Below are positions 13,335 to 27,178 of a DNA stretch of 64,000 bases, piece after piece (position 1 is the first letter of the stretch; each line of letters begins with the position of its first letter). The notes beneath the pieces were generated by a model that saw nothing but the letters and a program-made list of their open reading frames with translations, was not told where the DNA came from and searched no databases. The position numbers and the translations under genes were made by a program. Origin of the DNA: Lasiosphaeris hirsuta. Its lineage: Eukaryota; Ascomycota; Sordariomycetes; Sordariales; Lasiosphaeriaceae. Location of the stretch: positions 496,001-560,000 of the forward strand of contig JAUKUA010000008.1 in the NCBI GenBank assembly GCA_030549175.1. Reading direction: 5' to 3'.

Positions 13335-14077
13335 TGTAACACTATGAAATAAATAACTAAGATACCTTATTACCTACAGCTGAATTTACGTGGAATAACG
13401 CCAGATTGACTTCTACTAGTTGCTCTCCTTTCTATGCTAACTATAGATATTATCTGGCTATAAACAATCTACTAGACGAGTCTATGTGTAACCTACATAA
13501 CGAGATTATAACATATTAGATAATAATAGTCTATAAGAATTTCTATGACATACTTAAAGAATCTTGAGAACGGATAAAGAAGTACGTAAATAGGAAGTAA
13601 ACGGAAGTATCTTCTTTTAAAGAAAAGTAACTAGTAATACTTAACGTCAAGAACATTAAGACGAAAAGACTATTAAAGAAGTTAGATAAGAAGTTACTCG
13701 GCCTATTTAAGATTTTTAAGGTAGTATCTCTTATAGCTATAAAACTTGAACTCCTAAAGTATTAGAAGATTTATCTTACCTTTGACGTATTTCTCATTAA
13801 GCCTTTCTAAACCGGTTCTTAGCCGATCTCTAACCTTATTCAAGTCTTACAGTAAGTAGGAGACATTTACCTTAAGAAATTTATGGTAAAAGAAATTATA
13901 AACTCCCGTACTAAGAAAGAGATAGTAAAATATCTCGTCAAGTAGGATAGATACCCCGAAAAGAAAGATTAGACTTCGGAACTTTGAGACTTCTACATTA
14001 AACACCTACGTAAGCCTAAAGACCCTAAGGTTATTAACCTAGGGACTTGGGATAAGTCTTTCTAAGAAGAGAAATAG
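13335..14077 (+). pseudogene. integrase C-terminus and chromodomain of 1E
   Basis: Collinear with 41200-41969 of copy 1B. The chromodomain-like segment VKYLVK-stop-DRYPEKKD at about 13927-13971 keeps its aromatic/charged pattern. Ends in a purine-rich run before the LTR. Non-functional. Confidence 0.7.
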
Positions 14078-15422
14078 TATTATATTAATAAGCTTACATA
14101 AGTTAATAAGATTACCAACTTCCTTAACTAAGCCATACTATTGGTATATACTACGTACCTATATAACACCATAGATCTATAACAACTCACTAAGATTCTC
14201 ACGAGTTATTAAGGAACTAGGAACTATTATAAAAGGTTACTATAACGTAGATTAACCTTAGAATATATTCTTACGTATGGTTTGTAGCTTATTTGGCCCG
14301 TATAAGTGTTAACGGATCCTTAAGAACGACTACGGGTTACAACGAGATACCTAGAACTACTCACAAGCTAAAGTAGCCATATAACAGATCTTACTCGCAC
14401 TAAGTAACGTTACCGGACTTTAGATTTGTCATAAACGAGCTACTTAACCTCAGCATCGTAATCAGTGCCTATACAGTTAGCTAAGGTCTTATAGTTAGTC
14501 TTTCAAATTATAGAGCTTCCTACTATGGCTAGCATTCCTTTGGAAGACCTAGAACCTAACGTTCTCCAAAGTTTGGCTTCAGTGGTAACAAGTAGTTATA
14601 AACCCCGCGTGTAAGTTACAAAGGGAACCGTTACTATGACAAACGTTAGCCTTGGGACTTAGCAGCTTGTAGCTAACATAAGTACTAGGGACGTGAAGAA
14701 ATACCCATAGTAATGAATATCATGCCACTTAAGTTATAAGGATAAGTACTAATACCAACTGTGAACCGACGTATAATAGGCTAGCTTTACTTAGCTTATA
14801 AACCACGAATTTGTAAGGTACGAGAGACGAGCGGCTAGAAAGGAGATTTGGGACCGACGGGTGGCTAGGAAGATCCTTTAGGTATTTTAGTATTCTTATA
14901 TCTTTTACATAGCCTTCCATAAAAGGAACAGGTACGCTACGACGGATCCTCAAGAGGAAGAAGCTCTCCAGTTCTCTTTAGACAAACCTAGAAAGATTAT
15001 TAGCTGAACTTTAGTAAAGCTAAAAGGTAATATAACCTTGTGAACCCTTTTGTTTCTCCTAACTTGTAACTACGAAGTATTGTCTGTTATCTTTATTACG
15101 ATTGTTCCATCTCCTTACATCTACCTTCTTCCTCATAACTACTAGGACTTAGGTTATGACTATTAACTCTCTCACCGTTCTGTTTCATAGCTCTGAGTCT
15201 GACCTTGTGTTTTATTACTTGACTATCGAGTTGTGTGGGCCTTACGAAGTCTAACTTCCTACGTTCGTCGTGTGAAAGCTCTGAATGAGAACTAATACCA
15301 TTGCCAACCTAGAGTGAACGGTTGAGTTGATCTAGATTATAGCTCTGTAGTTCGGTCACACCGAAGGTGACACACCTTGTAATTGCTACACCCCGAACCT
15401 TCTCGGTCTGGTCTATGTTACA
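14078..15422 (+). repeat. Family-1-type LTR of 1E (divergent 3' part)
   Basis: Starts TATTATATTAATAAGC and ends GTCTATGTTACA; 1345 bp. The last 350 bp or so resemble the family-2 LTRs (for example at 30265-31415) more than the other family-1 LTRs. It may be an intermediate or recombinant LTR. Confidence 0.7.
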
Positions 15423-16974
15423 CTTATAACCGTTTCTTTAGTAACTAATATATCATGAGATGTTAATACCTTTTCTTCAATCATATTAAAGTAATCACGA
15501 AATATATCTTTAGTAGTTAGTTAAATATAGAGCTAATGTAATTTCTTATATAAGTTATTATATAACTTAGTAAGTAGTTAAAAATCCTCCTTGTTTTCTT
15601 ATACTATTATGTACTTAAAATAATGTATTACATACGTATGAACTAACTTACTAGTAATATTATCTTTAGCCTTAAACTTACTTATGGGTTAACTAAACTA
15701 TCATTTTATATCTATTAACTTTAGTCTAAACTATTAAATAATAATTATAACTTAATTAGAGATACTTAGTCTTATGTCTTCCTTATGTTTAGTTAATAAT
15801 TAAAGCTTGTACCATTAGAGGACTAATCTCTTAAATAATAAAAATAGTTCTTTATAAAGAGTATTATATCTTTTTAGATCTAAGTCTACTTTCTTAATAT
15901 ATACGGTCTAAAGATAAACGTTATAATAATAAAGCTACTTGTTATCATAAAACAGTTAGACCTTACTATCTTTCTCCAGTAGTATATCTAACTAGAAAAG
16001 ACTAATATGATAGATTTACCAGTTAGAACCTCTTGTCACTAACGGAGCGTTCGCTTAAGCCATGGGGCCGGTTGCTAATATACTAGTCCTTATAAGGGTA
16101 ATTATATGATGTGTCTATATGACTTGTATCATATATGTAAGTTGTTTCTCGATTGTTAAATGCCTCAGAGGTAGAAATAGAGGTGGAAATGAAGGTAGAA
16201 ATAGAGGTAGACTAGGGGGTTACTCGTTAGTGTAATCCTTAAGTAGATCTAGGTCCTACCCCGGCGTATGGTCTTCTGCCATTTCGTTTAGTATTGTAGG
16301 TAAGAATCCATTATCTTATAATGTAATATTAGACTTCTCTAGTATAATATCTTGTCTGGCTACTAATGTTACATTACTTAGTAGTAAGATAGTTAGTATG
16401 TCCCTAAGTGTTAGGTCCGTGGGCGGTAGCGTTGTTAAGGTCTGTTAGATACCCCTTGGTTCTGGCGTTTCTGCCGTTCTCAAGTACTTTGGTGTTAGGT
16501 AGAGGCATTCCTATACTTCTTAAAGATAGTTGTTGACCAGAGCTTTGAAATATTCTTTTGGAATGTAGTTGTTAACGTTCTAGGCGTTTGGATAGCTGTT
16601 TTGAAAGGGACTTCTTAAGTAGGTAAATGTTCCATTGGTAAGAAAAATTAGGCTTATTAACGCTACGAGTACTTACTTACGCTCCGGCTTTACGTTGATT
16701 TACCACTTGACTCTCAGATTCTTAAAGATATAATCGAATACCTGTTAGGCTTCGTAGAGCTTAACAATGTGTATTCGCTTGTCTTGTTATTTTAATAGTA
16801 GGTCGCCGACTTAGTTAAGAGCCTTCGTGTCGTTAATGCGTATATTGTTGTTGTTGTCTTAACAGTAGGCCGCCGATTTAGTTAAGAGCCTTCGTACTAT
16901 TAACGTTGATGTTAGTCCTGAAGGCGTTAAATTAACTGATAAGGTCTATTCAATTCGATGGTAGAGATACTACT
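15423..16974 (-). pseudogene. Family-3 ORF1 (gag-like) remnant of 3G
   Basis: Minus-strand frame homologous to ORF1 of 3F. It is identified as gag-like only by its place between the 5' LTR and pol; no zinc knuckle was recognised. Stops are frequent. Confidence 0.5.
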
Positions 16975-17208
16975 TGCTACGGTTAAAAGGACCACTTTAA
17001 TAAGTATTATATTGGTGGTCCTTCACATAAATACTGATATGACATATTGTGTGGTGGTATGAATAATCTGTAAAGGATAGCCCATTGGTAATTAGTCTGC
17101 AGGACGCACTGCCATTATATGGTAGCGTACCACCTGTGCTTAATTAAGTGTAGGAACTACTTATAACGGGCTAACCTATCTGAGCTATCTACATTTTTCT
17201 ACGTAACA
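16975..17208 (-). repeat. Family-3 LTR (3G)
   Basis: 234 bp, plus-strand ends TGCTACGG and CGTAACA. Same length as the other four family-3 LTRs. It contains the central GCCATTATATGG hairpin core. Confidence 0.85.
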
Positions 17209-18458
17209 ACTCTGTTAACTTCATCTTCATTTTTAAAATCGTAATATCTATTAGTTATTCTTATTACAAATCGTACGGTATCAAATCGTCTTATAAGGTT
17301 ACGAGTCATAGTAAATTTTACAGACCTTACCTCCATGTAAATGCGATAGGCTATATAATATACATAGTAATGACTCCAAAGTCCTTTATCACGTCCTTGA
17401 CGAAAAACGTAATCTTAATTAAGAAAAGAAAGATACTTTATCTAAACTATTTTAACTAGAAGTTTAGTCTTATACTCTTGAGAAGTATGTTACGTTATTA
17501 TTTAGTTATAAGATTAACCTTCTTTAAAAGAAGGATTGACAAGTCTAGGTTATGAAGCCTTTTCATTAAAAATCTTCCCTTGGACTTTAGGTAAGTATCT
17601 TTTCTTTCTTAATAGTATTAGAAAAAATGAAAATTTGTCATTTATTCTAACTTCATATCTAGGTGTATAAAGTCTTTATAAGTCTTTTATAACCCCTAGC
17701 TATTGTGTTAACATAGTAATAATATATACGTTAGATAGGTTATGTTTTAATATTTATTAAGACACTCGTGGGTTCGACATTTCTTAGACATAATCATTTT
17801 TTATTATTATCTATTTATTAGTTTATTAAGGTTGTTTTAATAAAATCTTTTAACTAGTTCTAGGTATTTGAGGTTTAAGTAAGGTTTCTAAGAGTTATTT
17901 TTAGGCCGTAGTTTAATTATTTAACGAGATAATAAAGCTTCTAATTCGTAATTTAAGAACTTAAAATCTCATTAATATCTTATTCTTTTTAATAAAATTA
18001 TCTTTAAGGATAGTTTTAATGTTGATATATTAATGACTTTAGTCTTTACTTTTATAGTCTTAGGTAAGTTTAATTCATAATGGATGATTATTACCTTCTT
18101 TTCCAATTTTAAATAGCCCGATTTTTTTCAAATTTAAGTTTCTTACTTAGCCTTTTTGTCATTAAATTTCTTGAAAAAAGATAAATATAGTTTCTCTCTT
18201 TTAAAGTTAGTTTCTCAATTCTTTTATTATTATAATATATCCATATTTTCTTATATATATATTTAAGTTTCTTTTTTATATATTTTATAAGTCTTTATAT
18301 CTTATCTATATAGACTATTACTTATCAGACTTTTATTAATAGTCTATATCTAAGTTTGAGTTCTTATTTATAAAGTATTTAAGTAAGGTAAGATTTTTAT
18401 TAATTTACCTATAGTAATATTATAAGTTATCTAAGCTATTAATAATAACTTTAATTAG
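17209..18458 (-). pseudogene. Family-4 relic: integrase C-terminal part and downstream
   Basis: Extremely AT-rich. On the minus strand, 17950-18458 reads as the C-terminal half of a Ty3/Gypsy integrase: segments resembling WSKLLPIAE, FKREKLYLSF and LPKTIKVKTKVINISTLKLS match the family pattern for the region after the DDE core. Its upstream half continues at 28492-28761 on the far side of element 1A. The left 700 bp (17209-17900) has only weak coding character and no domain I can name. Confidence 0.6.
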
Positions 18459-19765
18459 TGTGACATGGGCTAGCCTACGAAGGTTTGGGGTGTGATAACC
18501 ATAAGGTGAGATATTAAATGAAGAGTCAGACTGTAGAGCTTTAACCTTTTCCTAACTCTCGACTTAACCGTTTAACGAACCACCTTGACAATTGCTATTA
18601 GTCTAGTTCAGAGCTTTTACACGATAAACTCAGGGACTTGATCTTCACAAGGCTAATAAGCACAAGGTCCGATTCAAAAGTCAGAACGACAAGGGAGTTA
18701 ACTATGGTAATATAAAGTGGTAGAGAGTTAGGGAAAAGGAGGTTTAGGGAGATGGAATGATTTAATATAAGATAAGATATAATACTTCGTAGTTGTAAGT
18801 TAGGAGAAACAGAAAGGTTCATAAGGTTATATTATCTCTCAGCTTTACTAAAGTTTAGTTAATAATTTTTCTAGGTTTGTCTAAAGAAAACTGGAGAGCT
18901 TCTTCTTCTCAAGGATTTATCGTAGTATACCTGTCCTACTTATAGAAGGCTATATATAAGATATAAGGATACTAAAATACTTAAAGAATCTTTTTAGCCG
19001 CTCGTCGGTCTTGAATCTCTTTTCTAGCCGTCCGTCTCTCGTACCTTACAAATTAGCGGCTATAAGCTAAGTGAAGCTGGCCTATTATACGTTAATCTAT
19101 AGCTGGTATTAGTACTTATCTATACAGCTCTAGTGGCATAGTGTCTACCGCTATAGGTGTTCTTTCACGTCCTTGGTACTTTTGTTAGTTATGGTACTGT
19201 TAGGTCGATTTTTTGTTAGCTGTCATAGTAACAGTTTCCTTTATGACTTACATATGGGGGTCACGGCTACTTGTTACTACTGAAGTTAGATTCCGGAGAA
19301 CGTCAGGTTTTAGGTCTTTTAAAGGAATGTTAGTAATAGTGGGGAGGTCTATGATTCGAAAGACTAGTTATAGGATCTGGGCTGACAATATAGGCTCTGA
19401 CTATGATACTAAGGTTAAGTAGCTTGTCTATGACAAATCTAAAGTCTAATGATGTTGTCTAGTGTAGGTAAGATCTGCTATATGGTTACTTTGGCTTATG
19501 AGTGGTTCTAGGTATTTCGTCGTGATCTGTAGGTACTTAGGAGAATCTGCTAACTTATGTATTGGCTAAATAGGCTATTAGCTATACGTGGGATCATGTC
19601 CCGAGGTTGAGCTACGTTATAGCTATCCTCTTTTATAATGGTTCCTCTTTCTATGTGATCTGTAGGTTAATAGGTGAGGGTTTGTATAGTTCGTGCCGCT
19701 GGTATATAGCTCGGTTAAGGAGGTTAGTGACTTTGTTAACCTTAGATGAGCTTACTAGTGTGATA
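18459..19765 (-). repeat. 3' LTR of 1A
   Basis: 1307 bp, TGTGACATGGGC at the left end and AGTGTGATA at the right end (final C lost by C-to-T). Confidence 0.9.
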
Positions 19766-22700
19766 CTATCCCTTCTCTTAGGAGGACGTACCTCGAGTCC
19801 TAGGGTTGATAATCCTAGGGTTCTTAGGCTTACGTAGGTACTTGATATAGAAGTCCTAAAGTTTCTGATGGTTAGAGAAGTACTCATACGGTTCTTAAGT
19901 TTAGTCTTTCTCTTTAGGATATCCCTCCTATCTGACGTGATATTTTATTATCCCTTTCTTAGTATAGGAGTTTATAATTTTTTCTATTACGAATTCCTTA
20001 GAATAAACATTTCTTACTTACTCTAAGACCTAAATAAGGTTAGGGATTAGCTAGGAGCCGGTTTAGAAAGGCTTAATGAGAGATATATAAAAGGTAGGAT
20101 GAATTTTCTAACGCTCCGGAAGTTTAAGTTTTATTACTATAGGAGATACTACCTTAGAGATCTTAAATAGGCTGAGTAACTTTCTATCTAGCTTTTTAGA
20201 TAGTCTCTTGGTCCTTATGTTCCTTACGTTAAGTATTACTAATTACTTTTCTTTAAAGGAGGGTACTTCCGTTCACTTTCGATCTGTGTATTTCTTTATT
20301 TGTTCTTAAGATTTCTTCAGTGTTTTATAAAGGTTTTTATAGACCGTCGTTATCTAATAAGCTATAATTTCGTTATGTAGGTTACGTACGGACTCGTTTG
20401 ATAAGTTATTTATGGCCGGATGGTATCTGTAGTTAGTGTAGAAGGGAGAGTTATTAGTAAAAGTTAATCTAGTATTATTTTACGTAAATTTAGCTATAGA
20501 TAACAAAGTGTCTTAATTGTTTATTTTATAGTTTACAAAAGTTCTAAGGTAGGCTTTGATATGTTAATTAAGACGTTTAGTCTAGTAATTTATCTCGGGG
20601 TAGAACGAGGTTAATATCTTTAGTTTAACTCCTACATATTTAAGAAAGTTGTACTAAAGACTTATGTTAAACCGTAAATCCTAATTAGAGATAATACCAG
20701 TAAGTATGTTATGATGTTTTTAACATTCGTAGGTAAAGATTGAGATTAAGTCTTTTGTCTTCTTAGCTTTATCTTTTAAAGGTATAAAATGTGCCATTTT
20801 AGTAAAGGTATTAATAATAACTTAGATAGAGTTATATCTATTAGAAAGAGAAAGGTTTGTTATAAAGTCTATTAAAATGAGTCTTTAGGGGAAATATTTT
20901 AATTTAATTAGGTAAAATAGTCTGAAAGAAAGGTAACGTCTTAGCTTATTACTTTAACACTTGTGATAGGAGTGTATAAACTTAGTAACGTCCTTCTTAA
21001 GGTTCTACTAGTATATATACTGTCTAATAAGCTTAACGGTCTCATCTATGCTTATACAGCCTATTACTTTAGTATCATGTTTAAAACGGATAATTTAGGT
21101 CTTAAAATCTTTATTATTAAAGACCTAGATAAGATTCTTTATAAATAGGATTTTATCTTCGTTAGTTATATCTTTTCTAAGGGTAATTAAAGCCTTTTGA
21201 TACATTTCGTCTATTAGAGTAACTATTTTGACTTAGTTAAGAAATTTCTTATTTTATTTTGGTATCGGGATACTATATAGACGAGCTTTTAAAAGTATAA
21301 ACGTTAGAGCCTCTAAATAAGAGAAATGTTCCTTATTTAAAATAGAGGTTATCGGCTAGTTTTTATTTCCCTCTTTAAGAAGATACTCTTCATACTGTGA
21401 GAAAGTATCTACCTTAGTATTCTGTATGCCGGGACGGAAATTAATAATGAAGTCGAAGGTGGCGAGCCACTAAGCCTATCGGGCCTAGTGATAGTTAAAG
21501 ACTTTCGTAGTTTAGAAATATTCTAGATTATAATAGTCCGAGAAGACTTCGATACGATATTTAGTACCTTCGAGATAATGTCTCTAACGCTAGAAACAGT
21601 TAACTATCGCTAGGAGTTCCTTGTTATAAATTTCGTAGTTAATTTCCGTAGGGATTAGTTTCCTTAAGTAAAAGGCTATAAGATATATCTTATTGTTATC
21701 TTATTTCTATGACATTATTTCTTCTAACACGTAATCTAAAGTATTAGGTTCAACAATAGGTAGTCTATTAAGGTCGAAATAGACTAAAATAGAGGCTTTA
21801 GTAAAAGCTTTCTTTAACGTCTTAAATATTATATTTATTTAATTATTCTATGTCTAAGATTTCTAAGTTAAATTAGTAGAATTAGTAAATAGTTTAGTAA
21901 TGTATAAATAGCCTCTGATATAGTACCTATAGAAGTTTATAAATCTATTAAATTGTTAAACTTCTTTTATCGATTTTAGCTGTTCTTATAAGAGGATATA
22001 TTCTATCTCATCTTTTGATATCGTAATATCTTTAACATTAATAATATAACCTAGGTATTTTAGTTTCATAGTATCTTATATATATTTAGAGAGGTTGATA
22101 ACGAGGTTATATTTCTAAAGTCTCTTAAGGACTTTAACGACAATTTTATAATACTTTTTCTTAGAGCTTATATAAATGAGGAGGTTATTAATATAAGATA
22201 GGAGGTCTTGATCGATAAGATCTCAAAAGATATAATTTATCATACCTTAGAAGGTAGTAAAAGTATTAGTAAGGCCAAAGGACATTATATTAAACTTAAA
22301 TAGACTATAATAGGTTCGGAACGTTATTTTCTACTCGTAATCTTCTTTTATTCAAATTAAGTTAAAACCTGATTTTAGATTTATCTTTATAAAGATAATA
22401 GATTTAGTAAAGGTATCTTGAAGTTCGGTAATAAGAGGTAACAAATAACGGTTCTTAACAGTTCGTTCGTTAATTTTTTAATAGTCAACTATAGGTCAGA
22501 GATTCTCCAGGTCTTTAATAGCTACCTTTTCTAATAAAGCTTCTTTATTTATAAAGAATATAGATGAAGAATAAGGTAACTTTAATTCTCATATCTTTCC
22601 TTCTATAAACATTTAGTCTAGTTATTTATAAAAGAATCTTTTTTCTAAGGGTGACATAGGATAGAAAGGTCTTTATAGAAGTTTTTCGTCTTTAATAATG

Positions 22701-23400
22701 TCAATTATATGATTTTATAACTAGTGATCTAGGAGTCGTTAAGCCGCTTTAGAAGACGCCAAAGACGTAAACATCTTAAATCTTTCGGAGATTTTTACGA
22801 TGTAAGATTTGATAATATTAGTGATTAAGCTTTTGTTTCCTAGAACTACGAAAGAAGTATAGTTTTAATAATAATAGTCTGAGATAAAGGTTATTTTCGT
22901 AATGTTAAGATCTTATAAGTAGTCTAGCTAATACTATTATAGTTACTAGTATAGTAAAAGGATATCATATTTTACGTTAAGGAGAGAAATTTCGAATATA
23001 ATATGGAAGAAATGTTTTACCTAATACCGTAGAATGATTTCCTTAGTATACTTTTTACTTAATTTAAGGTTGATAGTTCTGTTAAAAGCTTTTAAGGGTT
23101 TTAAGATCGTTTTATATATATAAGAGATATTTCATTTCTTAATAAGGTCTTTACTTATAACCGGACTTAAGGCTCTAGGGTCAAGGAGGGTTCGGACGGG
23201 GATTTCCTTGGCTCCATAGTAGATAATGGTCATAAGAACAATTTTACGGTTTCCGTGGTATAGTTCATGGTTACGTTTGACCTTTTTATAAGAAGGCTTC
23301 TTAGTATTATCGTAGGTACGTTTTTTAGTAGAGGTTGTGGCATATCGAGGCGTAGGTTCTGATGCCGTGAGGTTCAGGGCGCTAGTTAAAAATCCGACGT
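19766..23400 (-). pseudogene. pol remnant of 1A
   Basis: Minus-strand pol in the order protease, RT, RNase H, integrase, chromodomain, read from high to low coordinates. The RT box is YINN at 22184-22195; both catalytic aspartates of YIDD are lost by G-to-A changes on the coding strand. Integrase and chromodomain regions are collinear with copies 1B and 1C. Multiple stops throughout. The boundary with gag at about 23400 is approximate. Confidence 0.8.
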
Positions 23401-25103
23401 ATTCTTATTATCGGATAGTTTAACAATACGAGGAAAAAGCTCGGGGTGGTCTTTTTCTGTTATTATGGAGACTTTAGCCTTCTTAAAAGGTTGAGATAAG
23501 ATATCTTTATATTTCTTATCGTTATCCCTTCTTTACTTTGTATTTATTTTAGCTCTGGAGATCTTTCCGGGTAGCCTAGGAATGTCTTTACTATCTTTGG
23601 TGTTCCTACTATAACATTTAGATATGTTATGGCCTTGACGTCTATAACGATAGTATCTCTTACTCACCTTATGTTTGTTAATTTCGGTTAGATTTATCCT
23701 AGTAGTACCTTCTTTGTAGGTTTGCTAATACTTGATTTAGGTAGGTACTAAAGTCTTAGTCTTCTATTCTTGTTACTTCTACTTTAGGCTCTTTTTAACC
23801 TTGTTAGTAGGTACTGGACTGGGACGGGAGTTAGAGGTATTAGTTTCCTCCTTGTAATTATCTTTCTTCGAACGTTTCTTATAATTCGAAGTAGACTTTC
23901 CTTTTCTCTACTTAGCCTTGTGATTAATTTTACGGTTCTTTATTTTATCTTCGTAAATTAAACCGGCCGTAACGACTACTTTAAGGAAGTCAACGTCATC
24001 GGGAGGAAGATGTCCTATTCGCAAATAGATCAAATCTATCACGGCTTTAGAAATAGTATTTGTGACTAGTGATTATAGGGCCTAGCTACTAAGATCGACG
24101 GTATGATTAAGTTCTTAGAACTTTATTATATACTTGTTTATATCTCTATCGTAGGTTAGGGCCTTTATAGACTCGTAGTCCTTAGCTTTATGTACTAGGT
24201 TACGGAAACGTTCGACTATGGCGGTAACATAGTTGTTTTATTAATCTACTAAGCTAAGCTTTTCGATCTAAGTCTCTCTTTTCTAATACTATTCGAGGGT
24301 AGTATCTTTGGTTAGGGTACCGACAAAGATAATCTTAACCTTGTCGTCGAGGAAGCTTCATTTATAGACATTAAAATACTCCTTAATGGAACGCTACCAT
24401 ATCTCGAACTTACCTTTGTTCTTTCCGTTGTATTTTTTAGGCTTTACTATGGGTACGGCGGCACCTTAACTACGGGATTCACGGATTGTGTTCGTGTTAT
24501 TACAGATTAAATCTTGGTTTGTGTAGATAAGGTCGAAAAAGACTACCATGGGGTCTAGGGAAGGTTGTGGTAATAGGCTTCGGGAGCCCGGACCCTATGG
24601 TCCTAGAGGTCCCAGGGGCCTTGGTAAGCCTCCTAGTAGTCCTAGAGGGTTAGGAGGTAAACTCGTATAATATAGATCATCGTTTAAGTCGTTATTACTG
24701 TTATTAGAAGGCGGTGATGTTCCTATCTTAATATAACGGGGAGGTGAATTTTCTCCTATGTTTCTACTTCTTATTTTAGTATCAGAGTTTTATATACTGT
24801 CGACCTATCTCCGAGCTCGTGTTAAGATTTCTCGGGTAGCCTTTCTTTAGAGGTTACGGTCTAAGAGGGGGTCTTTGTTTTAGTCGAAGTACCTTGTAGA
24901 AGTAGATTTCTCAGACGGTTATAACGTCTGTCGTAAGGGTTTAACAAAAGATGTTTTTTATAAACGGGTTATGGCTTTTTAGATAATTTATTCTTTGTCA
25001 TAGGGTCTTATTCGAGTTAACCTTGATGTAAAAGTTTCTTTAACGAGGTTGTTAAAGTAGGCCTTAAGCTAGTCGAATAATTCTTAGTCTTTCGGGGTCT
25101 GTA
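23401..25103 (-). pseudogene. gag remnant of 1A, main part
   Basis: Contains a zinc-knuckle remnant at about 23591-23660, RYYRYRRQGHNISKCY, in which only the His and the last Cys of the CCHC pattern remain. The C-to-Y changes are single G-to-A steps. Interrupted at its upstream side by a solo LTR; continues at 26426. Confidence 0.7.
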
Positions 25104-26425
25104 ATACTTGTCACACTGGTAGGCTCACCTAAGGTCAACAGGGTCACTGGCCTCCTTGACCGAGCCATACACCAGCGGTACGAACTATACAAACACACAC
25201 CCATTAACCCATAGATCACATAGAGAAGGGAACCATCACAAAAGAGGATGGCCACAACGTAGCTCAACCTCGGGACATGATCCCACGTGTAACTAATGGC
25301 CTATTCAGCCGACACACAGGTCAGCAGATTTCCCTAAGCACCCACGGGTCGCGACGGAATGCCTAGAACCACTCACAAGCCGGAGCAGCCATATAACAGA
25401 TCTCGCCCACGCTAGGTAACGTCATTAGACTTCAGATTTGTCATAGACAAGCTACTTAACCTTAACATCGTAGTCAGGGCCTATACAGTCAGCTCAGATC
25501 CTATAACTAGTCTTTCGAATCAGGGACCTTCCCGTTATCGCTGACATTCCTTTAGAAGACTTGGAACATAATGTTCTCCAGAGTCTAACTTCAGTAGTAA
25601 CAGGTGGCCACGACCCCTACGTATAAGTTATAAAGGGAACCGTTACTATGACAGCTAACATGGGATCGACCTAACAGTACTGTGGTTAACGAAAGTACTA
25701 AGGACGTGAAGGAACATTTGTAACGATGGACACTATGCCGTTAAAGCTATATAGATAAGTACTAATACCGGCTACGTATCAACGTGTAATAGGCCGGCTT
25801 CACTTAGCTTATAGCCGCTGATTTGTAAGGCGCGAAAGATAGGCGGTTAAAAAGGAGATTTAGGACCGACGGGTAGCTAGGAGGATCCTTTAGGTATTTT
25901 AGTATCTTTATATCTTATACATAACCTTCTATAAGTAGGACAGGTATGTTACGATAGATCCTCGAGAGGAAGAAGCTTCCTAGTTCTCTTTGGACAAACT
26001 TGGAAAGATTATTAACTGAACTTTAGTGAAGCTAAGGGATAATATAACCTTATGAACCCTTCTGTTTCTCTTAACTTGTAACTACGAAGTATCGTGTCTT
26101 ATCTTCTGTTGGATCATTCTATCTCCCTAAACCTTTTTCTCCCTAGCTCTCTACTACTTTATATTACGACAGTTAACTCCCTTACCGTTCTGTTCTAAAC
26201 CTCTAAATCAGACCTTGAGCTTATTAGCCTTACGAAGATTAAGTCTCTGAGTTTGTCGTGTGAAAGCTCTGAACTAGACTAATAGTAATTGTTAAGGTGG
26301 TTCGTTAAACGGTTAAGTCGAGAGTTAGGAAAAGGTTAAAGCTCTATAGTCTGACTCTTCATTTGATATCTCACCTTGTGGTTGTTATACCCCGGACCTT
26401 CATAGCTGGCCTGTGTCATAATACT
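25104..26425 (+). mobile_element. Family-1 solo LTR inside 1A, with ATACT duplication
   Basis: LTR 25109-26420 (1312 bp) flanked by ATACT at 25104-25108 and 26421-26425. It lies in opposite orientation to its host. Its left end TGTCACACTGGTAGGC is unmutated; its right end is GTGTCATA. The empty site is preserved in copy 1D at about 371-400, where the gag sequence runs straight through. One of the least RIP-mutated LTRs in the window. Confidence 0.95.
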
Positions 26426-27178
26426 CCCGGTTATTATAGTACCATAAATGAATTAAGTTAGCTCTAAGCTATGGTAGACTAGTAGCTAAGTTCTACGTTG
26501 TAGCGGTCCTAACGAGCTTACTTTTCTTCTTAGATCCGGAGGAGTTTCTTAACCTAGACAAGCTCGGCATTTTACTCCCTGGCCTACGATTCCTGTTCCT
26601 ATATTTATTACGCTTACTGTTACTTTTACTTAGTAATTTCCTTACGAAGTGTTTTAGTATGTATAACAACGAGGTTGAGGGACTTTTTACGTTGGGCTAT
26701 TTAGGTAGTAAATTAGGCTAATTTTTAGTTAACCTCGATACCGAAGGTAGTATAAGAGGCTTCTAGTTCCTACCAAGTACTTTTAAGGACGTATTAGTTT
26801 ATCTTAACATGTTATATTATTAACTAGTAGTCGGTAACTAAGGTGGTAAACATTAAAGCGAGAGAGTTAAGCTTCTTCTTATCTTCGTATGTATTAACTA
26901 CAAAGGAATAAAGTTTCTTATAGGCTTTAGTAACTTAGTTATAGAGATTAACAAACCATTGAGGTAGTTTAGTGATGGTTTGGGAGCTCGATGGGAGTGT
27001 AGAGAACCGTTTGATAGCTTTGATTTCTATTTTAGGAGGTTTCCAAATTATGAGGTCGGTACTAAGAGAGGGTTCGATTTCCCGACCCCGGATCACGGCC
27101 GAATATAACGATGGGTTACTGGCTATTACGAATGTTATAATGGATAGTAACGAAGTGCTTTGGAAGAGAAAGATTGTC
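26426..27178 (-). pseudogene. gag N-terminal part of 1A
   Basis: Minus-strand start of gag directly after the 5' LTR. An 83-codon stretch (26935-27186) is still open, including a segment like IIWKPPKIEIKAIKRFSTLP, and overlaps the LTR edge. Copy 1B shows the same frame with stops at 35874 onward. No family motif is recognisable here; assignment rests on position. Confidence 0.65.

Larger units (their letters stand above)
13335..15422 (+). mobile_element. Family-1 copy 1E, 5'-truncated
   Basis: Begins abruptly within integrase (homology with copy 1B starts at about 13335, equivalent to 41200) and runs through the chromodomain to a complete 3' LTR. The bases after the LTR are CTTAT (15423-15427), entering a family-3 gag fragment. 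The left boundary is not an LTR, so the 5' part was lost by deletion or rearrangement. Confidence 0.75.
15423..17208 (-). mobile_element. Family-3 copy 3G, 5' fragment
   Basis: Collinear with 60168-61866 of complete copy 3F: a 234-bp 5' LTR (16975-17208) followed on the minus strand by the gag-like frame down to 15423. There it abuts the LTR of 1E. The rest of this copy is not in the window. Confidence 0.75.
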
